From NCBI GenBank assembly GCA_036346395.1, contig CM070615.1:23369282-23433281 (forward strand): a DNA stretch of 64,000 nucleotides, given 5' to 3'. Shown piece by piece: positions 56,081 through 64,000 of the stretch; position 1 is the stretch's first letter; each line of letters opens with the position of its first letter. Source of the DNA: Hsuehochloa calcarea. Taxonomy: Eukaryota; Streptophyta; Magnoliopsida; Poales; Poaceae. Below the pieces are notes generated by a model. That model saw only the letters and a program-made list of their open reading frames with translations, did no database searches and was not told the origin of the DNA. The position numbers and the translations under genes are program-made.

Positions 56081-59072
56081 TTGTCGAACCCGGGAACGAA
56101 GGATCCCGGATCCTCTGTGTTCATACGCTAGTCCAGGATTTCCAGCGTACACAGTTATAAAAGGGTATCACAAACATATCACGCATTTCATTAATAGAAA
56201 TTCAAAGTTGGATACAAGCGGGCCTAAAGGCCAAATAACAAATAAGTAAATAGCACAATGAGTAAAGCGATAGTGGTAGGCGAGCGATTTGCCACGAGTA
56301 ATCGTGCAGGGCGCGACCTAAACATCAGTGTCCTCACCGTCTGGTAGAAGTCTTCTCTGAATAAAGATATTGACAAGAGTGAGCACTACAACAGCTAGCA
56401 TAAGTCACACCCAATATTGAATGGTAATGCATGCATAAAGTAGTCAAGGGATAATGGCGGGGTTATTTGCATAAAATGGCATTTTGATTTTAAATAATCA
56501 TATTAATTTCCAAGGCCATTTATATTTTACCTAAAATCTAATTTAGAAAGGACAAAGTTTCAATGTGGATAACCTCCATATTTGGTAGTGAAGGATACCC
56601 TCCTATGGCTATCCGCCCAATTTTTCCACAAGGATAAATCTTCACAAACAAGCTATTTAAAACATTTTTAAAACCAAAAACAAGTCTAACTCGGAGTGGC
56701 TTTGCTAGCATGTCCATAATCATGACGCGCTATTCGAATAGATTTTTACTCTGCGAGTTGGTACAACTTTACCCACAAGAGACAGTTTGCTTTATATGTC
56801 GGCCATTACACGCCTCAAGGCGTGCGACTAAGCAACTATCACAAAGGTCATTACAATGTTCTACCCCAAAGTACTCATGCAGCTAAGGTTTCGCCTCCTT
56901 TGGACTAACCATCCTCAGGAGCCCCCTCTTGCGCCAGTGGGGCTATTGCATCTAATCGACACCCACTCATACACATGGCACGAATATCTATGGAATATCC
57001 CAAATTATTAAGCGAGTTACGCCCACACGTACAAGTGGAAATGCGATAAGGCGTAGCAAAATGCGCTCAAAGGCGGTCCTCAATTGACTTGGGCGACTTT
57101 CAAATCAAACCATGGGCTTTAATCCTAACAGATTAAACCGTGCATAAACTGCACCCACCATTCCTCCGTTTACCCAAGTCCAAATCATTTTCATTTTGAT
57201 TAAAACCATCTTTAATAAACCTCCATGGTAAGACAATACCATGGATTAAACTTTAAATCAAATTGAACCGATTTGGCTAAATTCCCAAAACTCAAATCAT
57301 GACCTAAGCATTTGCTAAGCATATATACTTTGTATAAATTTTATCTAAGGGTGACAAGGAGTGACATCCAACTTTCAAATTGGCCATACGAAAAGAATTG
57401 GTATAACTAAGCATTTAAAACGGGAAGTAAAATAATTGATTAAAACTATGCATGCAATAGTTATTTAGAAACTGAAATAAATAACTTTAAAATATTAGGG
57501 TCAACATGGTCAAAGTGTAACTTGCCTTCGTTGAAGTCTTGAAATTCTAAATCTTGATGAGGGTCCAAATCCGGAATCGTCAAGTCTAAGCGTGAAAATA
57601 CAACAAATCACAAGAAATTCAACTCATTTCAAAAGGTAAATAAAATCAAATCAAAATGAAATTATTTTATTTTATTTGGCTAGATAATAATTTTCTAAAT
57701 TTTAGCAATTTGAATCACTCAATTTGGAGTTAAGATGCAAAAGATATGAATTTTACAAGTTTAATCCAAATTAAAATTTTACGATTTAAATTTCTAAAGA
57801 AAAACATTTATTGCGCAATGCTGACGTCGACCTTCCGATTTTCGAAATTAAAATTTAATTCCGACCGGTGGGCCCCACGTGTCATAGACTTGGTTTACGT
57901 GGACCGGTTCACCCGCTTGGGGGAGGTGGCGCCGACTTGGCGCCAGCGTCGGATCCACGTCGGATCCGGCCGAGATGGCGCCACGAGATGCAGCGTGGCG
58001 AGCCACGGTGGCGAGACGGCGCCGTAGCGGGACCAAAGGTCGCCGGCGCTCTGAGTCTTGGCGGCGCGGTGTGTGCAAAGAGGAGGGGAAGTGGCGGACT
58101 CGATGCTCTCACCCACTCGGCGAATAAGCGGTGCGCGAGCTTGAGCGGCGACGAGGCGGCGGCTCGAGGGTCCTCCGGCGAAGGCGAGTGCGCCCAGCCA
58201 GCGGTGTCACAGCGATCACGGTTGGTGGCGGCGGTGGTGCGGCGTCCACGGCGGCGGCACAATCGAAGCTCAAGCTCCGTGATCGTTGGCGAAAAATCCC
58301 GAGTCGGCGAGCACACAGCGAGGGGGAGAGGCGGTGGCGGCGGAATGAGTGAGAAGAGGCGCCCGGGCTTGCTTTATAGGGGCCGAGGGGTCCGAGGTGG
58401 CGTAGCGACGTGGGGTCGTGGCGGCGGCGGTTGCGGATCGTGGCGCCGCCGCGGAGAAAGGGCAAGAGGTGGGGTCGTCGTGCGGAGGTGGCGCGGATCG
58501 TCTTGCGACGACGGGGAGGAGCGGAGGCGGTTGGAGGCGGCGGTTGGCGAGCTCGGCCGCGCGCGCTAATGGCGGTCGCGGGCGGCGGCTTCGCGGAGAC
58601 GAAGGCGGCGGGGAAGAAGCAGGCGCGAGTGAAGCACCGTCCGATTTTAATCGGACGGTTGAGGGATGGAGGAGGTGCGAGAGAGCGGGAGCCGGTAGAT
58701 GACAATCGGACGGCCAGCACACGCGGGGAAAGGGTTGGGCCGCAGAGAGGAATAGGAGCGGGCCGGCGCGGATTCAGCCCAACACTGTTGTAGATTTTTA
58801 AATTGGTTTCTTAATTTATTTAATCCGGTTAATTCAAAAAGGGCTTAGGAAATAGCAAATAAATCCCAAAAATTCTAGAAAAATTAACAGAAGTCTCTAG
58901 AATAATTCTGGACTTAAATAAAATAGTTCCAAATTAAAGTTGTTAATATATTTTGGAAATAAATTTATTTTAGCTTTAAACCAACTAAAGAAAAGCTTTT
59001 AAAATTTCAGAATAACCACAAAATCAAATAAGTTTTAAATTTTAACCAAATTGAAAATTTTGGGCTGTTACA
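56081..59072 (-). repeat. Element E central LTR
   Basis: On the element strand it starts TGTAACAGCCC (59072) and ends GGGTTCGACA (56081). It serves as 5' LTR for the internal region on its left and 3' LTR for the truncated one on its right. It is very similar to 47672-50680 but has many short losses at C[ACT]G sites between about 56.2 and 58.7 kb. The palindrome is at 56730-56741. GC-rich frames at 57868-58793 have no domain. Confidence 0.9.
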
Positions 59073-60563
59073 AACCTACCCCCCTTAAAGGGAATCTCGT
59101 CCCCGAGATTCATACTTGGTCAGCCAAAAAGGTGGGGATAATCGGCTTTCAGATCTTCTTCTCGCTCCCAGGTGGCTTCTTCTTCGGAGTGATTGCTCCA
59201 CTGGACTTTGCATGAACGGATGACCTTGCTCCGGGTAATACGTTCTGCCATATCGAGAATCTTGATCGGCTGTTCCACATAGGTGAGATCTTCCTGAAGA
59301 TCGATGCTTTCAATCGGTGTTTCTTCAGTTGGCACTCTGAGACACTTCTTGATTGGGAAGCGTGAAAGACATTGTGAGCAGCGGACAAGGATCTTTGGTA
59401 GCTCGGTGATATGCCACTTCACCTCTTCTTGCCAAAATCTTGTAAGGTCCTACAAATCTAGGTGCGAGTTTTCCTTTTGTCTGGAATCTTCTTACTCCTC
59501 TAAGGGGAGTAACTCGGAGATAGACAAAATTTCCTACTTCAAATATCAACTCCCTCCGACGATTATCAGCATAACTCTTCTGTCGGGTCTGTGCCATCTT
59601 TAGGCGTTCTTTTATTGTTTTAACTTTGCTTTCTGCTTCTTTGATCAACTCTGGTCCAAAGAATTGATGCTCTCCTACTTGATCCCAAAGGAGTGGAGTT
59701 ACGCATTTCCTACCATACAAAGCTTGAAGGAGACATCGCAAAGCGGCTTGGTAGCTATTATTGTATGAGAATTCGCATAGGGTAGATTTTTGTCCCAACT
59801 TTTCCATAATCTATGGCATGGACTCGAAGCATATCTTCAAGAATTTGGTTGACGCGTTAAGTCGGCCATCATGTCAGGGATGATAGGTCATACTAAAGTT
59901 GAGTCTGGTTCCCAAAGCTTCGTGCAGGCTCTTCCAAAACCGAGAGGTGAACTGGGAACCTCTGTCGGACACAATCTTGTTAGGTACACCGTGTAGACAA
60001 ACTATCTTGGCCATGTATAGTTCTGCTAACTTGTTACTTTGGTATGTTGTCTTGACTGGGATGAAGTGAGCCACTTTAGTCAATCGGTCAATTATCACCC
60101 AGATGGAATCACATCCTGATTGGGTCCTAGGGAGTCCGGTGATGAAATCCATACCAACTTCCTCCCACTTCCATTCGGGAATTGGTAACGGTTGTAGCAA
60201 ACCAGCGGGTCTTTGATGCTCTTCCTTGACTCGCTGACAAACATCACAACGGGCGACGAACTCAGCAATTCCTCGCTTCATACTGACCCACCAATATTTT
60301 TCCTTCAAATCTTGGTACATTTTGGTATTCCCGGGATGAATGGAGTACGGCGATTCATGAGCTTCCTTCAGAATCGACTCCTTTAACTCCATTGATCGGT
60401 ACACAAATGCGGTTTCCATACCACCTTGTTCCTTGCTCATCTTGAAAAAGCCTGGCGCTTTGCCCCTTCTCATATTCTTCGTAATTTCTTTGATGTCCTC
60501 ATCTTCTAACTGCTTCCCTCTGATCTGGCTCTGAAGAGTTGGTTGAACTTCCAAAGCGTTCAC
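59073..60563 (-). pseudogene. pol: Second, truncated internal region of E: integrase to chromodomain
   Basis: From right to left it holds an integrase frame, with ILKEAHESPYSIHPG and ARCDVCQR (HHCC), then GMDFITGLPRTQ and IVSDRGSQF. GPY/F and the chromodomain end follow (ATWEREEDLKADYPHLF). It is better preserved than the left copy. The right end (60563) is a break: the sequence passes directly into copia RT (D2), and the open frame 59874-60608 starts in copia sequence. Confidence 0.87.
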
Positions 60564-60706
60564 GATTTGGATACTTGGGATCCTCAAAACCAGGGGGTTG
60601 CTTAACATATACTTCCTCCTCTATGAAACCATTTAAAAAAGCACTTTTGACATCCATCTGATATAATTTAAAACCTTTTGATCACGACAAATGCAAGCGA
60701 GAATCG
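60564..60706 (-). pseudogene. pol: Copia D2 pol fragment (RT) beyond element E
   Basis: It is homologous to D1 39335-39475 (the region encoding PLGFQ and [11 protein letters not shown]). Compared with the left flank of E (ending at D1 position ~38830), about 500 nt of D2 are missing, so the deletion that truncated E also removed D2 sequence. Confidence 0.8.
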
Positions 60707-63400
60707 TGTATGACCCCAATTTTAATAAATGAGTAATTATATGCATTTTATATTATATTTGTTATTTCTTAAGCATTTGCATAATTTTTGCATTTGTAAA
60801 TATCCTAATCAAAGTCTAATAGGTAACTCCACTCACAATTCCAAAGAGAGAGACAACAATAAATACTTAAGAAATTCTCTGGGAAATAATTTAATTAAAA
60901 ACTTTACAATGTTTATCATAAATAACAATCTTCTCAATACAAGTAACTCAAGAATTTATTTACATCAGATCAGATTATGTTTTACAACTTTGAATAATTT
61001 ACAAAAATATTAAAATAAAACTTGCATTGCATGTCGCCTAAAGCCTTCCTTGAAATCTTGCCGTCCATCGTTGTCCAGCCAAACCGTCTTCCTCGACACA
61101 ATCCGAAATATCTTTCGCAGCTCCATAGTCCGCCAACCAATCAAAAGACCATTAGTTGTTCAAAAGCAGTATAATAGAGTTAGAACAAAATAAAGTGCCG
61201 TCAGTATACCATAGGAATCATTGCGGTTCCCTGATCTACCTAGATTAGTCGGCACCTTGAGTACCGCGACTACCCACACCAACACAGGTTAGCAGGCATC
61301 TTGACTTTTCAAGTCACCTAGGCTAACCAGTTAGTCGACACCGGATACCCAAGATACCTAGACTAACCTAAGTAAATCGGCACCGCCTTATTTCGTAGGT
61401 TCTCATCATTCGGCATTTAGGAAATCCAAAACCTCATTATCTTGAATTGCCTCAATTGTCACAAATCCATTGCATAATGAATTGCTTACCATTGGACCAA
61501 AAATGCCCCAGCCCAAAAATATCTGGAGCCATTTGGATAAGCACCAATGCATGAGCATCATTAGCAATTTGCAATGACAGCTCATTCATTTCACTAAGCC
61601 AAGCACCAGTCAAAGCACCGGCCCGACCACCAAGGCGGCAAGAGCGAGCCAAGAAAGCACCGTGGACGGCTAACCCCTTCCAGAGATTTCCCAACCCACG
61701 CAAAACCAGCGAAGCAACCCATTTCATTCTCGTGACCAATTCTCCTCAAGCGCACCTCATTTCTTTCTCTTCTCAGAAGCAAGAACCGAAGGCCAAACCA
61801 GTAAAGCCAACACACACAAACCCAACATCATTTAGTGCACCACCGAAGGGATCAAGAGCAAGACAATCGAAGCAAAGGCCAGGAGCAAATCACCATGCCA
61901 AGCCAAGCCAGCATCACCATCATCAATCGATCTTGCAACCACCAAGGCAAGCCAAGCCAGCAGCAGCCGACCGAGAGCAAGAGGAGGAAAGAAGCATCGA
62001 GAGCCAGGAAGCACGGGAGGAGGAGCACCAGCAGAAGGGCACGGAGGAGCACGGCACAAAGCCAAGATCGCCACCCTCTTCTTCCCAAACCCAAGTCCCA
62101 GTATGAGGTAACCCCAACCCATATCAGTTTGCACCACAAATACTCAGCATTCACATTTCACCATATCTCAGTAGAATCAACCCAGATATCAGTAGAACAA
62201 TCAGTATAGCTCTCAGTTCATTTTCATCATCACGAGCAATAGGGGTAGGAGTAGAGAGGAGATCGGTAGAGGGCTTACCTCAGTGGCATCCGAACCCAAC
62301 ACCCACCTCCACCATCAGTAGCATTCACCACCTCAGATGGACCTCCATGAACATGCATTCATAAATAATCAATAAGCATTAATCCACAAATCAATGGTTT
62401 TGCTAAAATCAACATAGCTGAAATCAAATTAGAGCGGGAACCAAATCGCGATGACCGAGGTAGGATTAGGCGGTTCGGAGAGCCAAGGCAGCCGGCGACC
62501 GGGAGGCCGGCCGCCAAGCCAAACACTTTGGCAGCGGTAGTCGGGGCTGCGAGCTGAGTCGTGGCCGCGCAACGCGCAAGCCACCGAGGGGAGGAGAAGC
62601 GCAGAGGACCTTAAGCGCGCGCATGGCCTCGGCCGCCGAGGAGGAGGAGGTGTAGGGGACCGAGGCGTAAGTCGCCAAGGAGAGCGGCAAAGCCTTGAGG
62701 AGCGAAGGGGCCAAGGAGGCGGCGTGAGAGAGAGAGAACCGAGAGGCCGGATTCGGCGTCGGCAATCAGGCGCGATCATCCTTGGGAGCAGGAGGCGGGC
62801 GCCGTGAGGAGGCGAGAGAGAGCGAGAGGCGGAGAGGCAGAGAGATGAGGAAGGTAGGAGAGTCGGCCGAGAGGAGATAAGGGAGAGAGAGATGTTTCGG
62901 CCGAGAGAGAATCAGGAAGAGAGAGAGAGAGAGAAAGAGAGAGAGAGTTATGTGATTAGGGTTAAAAATGGATATTAGAGATTAAGTGATGAATAAAAAT
63001 TTGGAATTAAAGGATTAGTGTAAATAAATTTTAGTATAGTAATGGCTATAGTTTTAGTTGTTTAAATTGATGTTAATTAGTAAGTATTATTAATACCATA
63101 TCAATACTGCAATCGATCTAAGTTTTAGCAGCCCGCAAATAAATATCTGTAAATCGACTCTTAGAAAATAAATTCAAGCGTAGTGTAAATAAATTAATCT
63201 GAGCCTTTAGGGATGAATTGACCGCCATTAGTTTTCACCTGATTTAATGCAACGACCTGTTGTGTTATAAATTATTCAAAATAGATTAATCAAGTCCTGC
63301 GACTGTAGATAATAGATGTGCACACAATCACCATCATAGTCTGCCGAAAGAAGAGAGCATATTAGATGATTGATTTTGACTGTAGGATCATCGTGGTTGT
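60707..63400 (-). repeat. LTR-like sequence G, apparently - oriented (right boundary unresolved)
   Basis: The left end TGTATGACCCC (GGGGTCATACA on the - strand) follows the D2 fragment. On the - strand there is a CT-rich leader (about 62930-62850) and then a GC-rich block with an ATG-started frame (62779-62429). A strong donor GAG|GTAAGC lies near 62278, and an AATAAA-type signal near 60960. No known domain appears in any frame. A (GA)n run is at 62929-62947. Where this LTR starts on the right cannot be seen; no second duplication was found. Confidence 0.5.
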
Positions 63401-64000
63401 ATACCTAGAATACCCGGAGAGAGTGTTTGTGAGTACTAGGTGTCCTGTTAAGGAAAACAACATCACCTAAACTCTAGGTATCGTCAGTCATTATAATTCA
63501 ACCAGAAATTGAATTAACTTTAACCAGTCCATAAGAAATTGAATTTTTATTAAATTAAAATCTATACTTAAATGCATCTAGAATCATAACCTCATTAAAA
63601 TGTATTTATCATGCATTTTTGAGCATTTTGGATTTCTCAATTTTATCGGTGTTTATTCGTTATTGTATTTTCTTTTTAGATTCCGAATTGCGCGACGTGA
63701 ACGATAATGCCTACAATAGTGAACAAGTGGACTTCTACCAAGGCAAGCATCCTCTCTGCACCATGTTGATCCCAATTTTTGAACTGTAGATTTACAAAAC
63801 ACAGTGATACTGTTGCATGCTAATTTTCTTAAAAAGTTAATTGTGATCTGTCAATAGGTAGTTACAACCTGACAATTGTGGTTTACCTTGAATTGATCAT
63901 ACACTCAACCTAAGGTAGTTTGTGGTGATATAATACTTAATTTCAATTTTGCTTAGCCATGCAGTCCATAGAACGGTAGTGTTTGGCAGGCTTATCTTGT
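63401..64000 (+). repeat. F-like LTR segment, + oriented, runs off the window
   Basis: From about 63530 it parallels F 33480-33800: ATGCATTTTTGAGCATTTTG, then the exon-like block 63680-63742 and GTTGATCCCA. The left boundary is approximate. No gene is visible. Confidence 0.55.
63680..63742 (+). other. LTR exon-like block (63 nt, GC donor)
   Basis: It is preceded by TATTTTCTTTTTAG, a textbook acceptor, and followed by GCAAGC after CAAG. It is phase 1-1, open and acidic: SELRDVNDNAYNSEQVDFYQ. It is closest to F block 33594-33656. Confidence 0.5.

Noticed and set aside
61732..62779. Gln/Pro-rich + frame (61732-62106) and GC-rich - frame (62429-62779) as host proteins
   Set aside because: They are low-complexity, overlap opposing frames and lie within an LTR-like segment. 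No homologue is recognised.
62929..62947. (GA)n microsatellite
   Set aside because: Ordinary CT-rich leader repeat on the - strand. Recorded only as part of LTR G.

Overview
This window looks like grass (Poaceae) nuclear heterochromatin made of nested LTR retrotransposons. I found no host gene, rRNA, tRNA or CRISPR array. The case for a grass rests on the family mix: Ty3/gypsy chromoviruses with chromodomains (Tekay/Del type), a CRM/Reina-type gypsy, SIRE/Maximus-type copia, very long LTRs with GC-rich leaders, and the plant primer-binding site TGGTATCAGAGC. The genus cannot be fixed from the sequence alone. Layout: everything appears to sit inside one old + strand chromovirus, F (5' LTR remnant 23063-24859, broken coding 24860-28486, 3' LTR from 28696). 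F's 5' LTR was split by B, a - strand CRM/Reina-type gypsy (10406-23062). B was itself hit by A (+ strand Tekay, 1-10405), by a + SIRE-type solo LTR (13057-15015, site duplication ccggt) and by a 3.9-kb - strand solo LTR (16955-20845). F's 3' LTR carries a solo LTR (30639-32812, site duplication agagt) and is cut at 34716 by D1, a - strand copia. D1 was entered in its gag region by D2, a second copy of the same family. D2 carries a solo LTR (44712-46502, site duplication caatc), a tandem Tekay complex E (LTR-internal-LTR-truncated internal, 47672-60563), and a - oriented LTR (60707 to about 63.4 kb). The last ~0.5 kb belongs to another + LTR. How the genes work: all gag-pol frames are broken (frameshifts, stops, deletions), so no element is autonomous as written. 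Elements A and E also carry an extra pre-gag reading frame of about 193 codons with a coiled-coil C-terminus. The most unusual signal is inside the LTRs. Several distinct LTR families share an exon-like block of 60-63 nt with the same phase on both sides (1-1), a non-canonical GC splice donor (AAG|GCAAG) and, where it is not cut off, a distal terminal exon. In three families the join is in frame and ends in a short acidic tail and a stop. Four families also share a palindrome, CTATTCGAATAG, in the intervening intron. Caution: the two copies of E differ mostly at C[ACT]G trinucleotides, which suggests part of the apparent decay is assembly or base-calling noise at methylated CHG sites.
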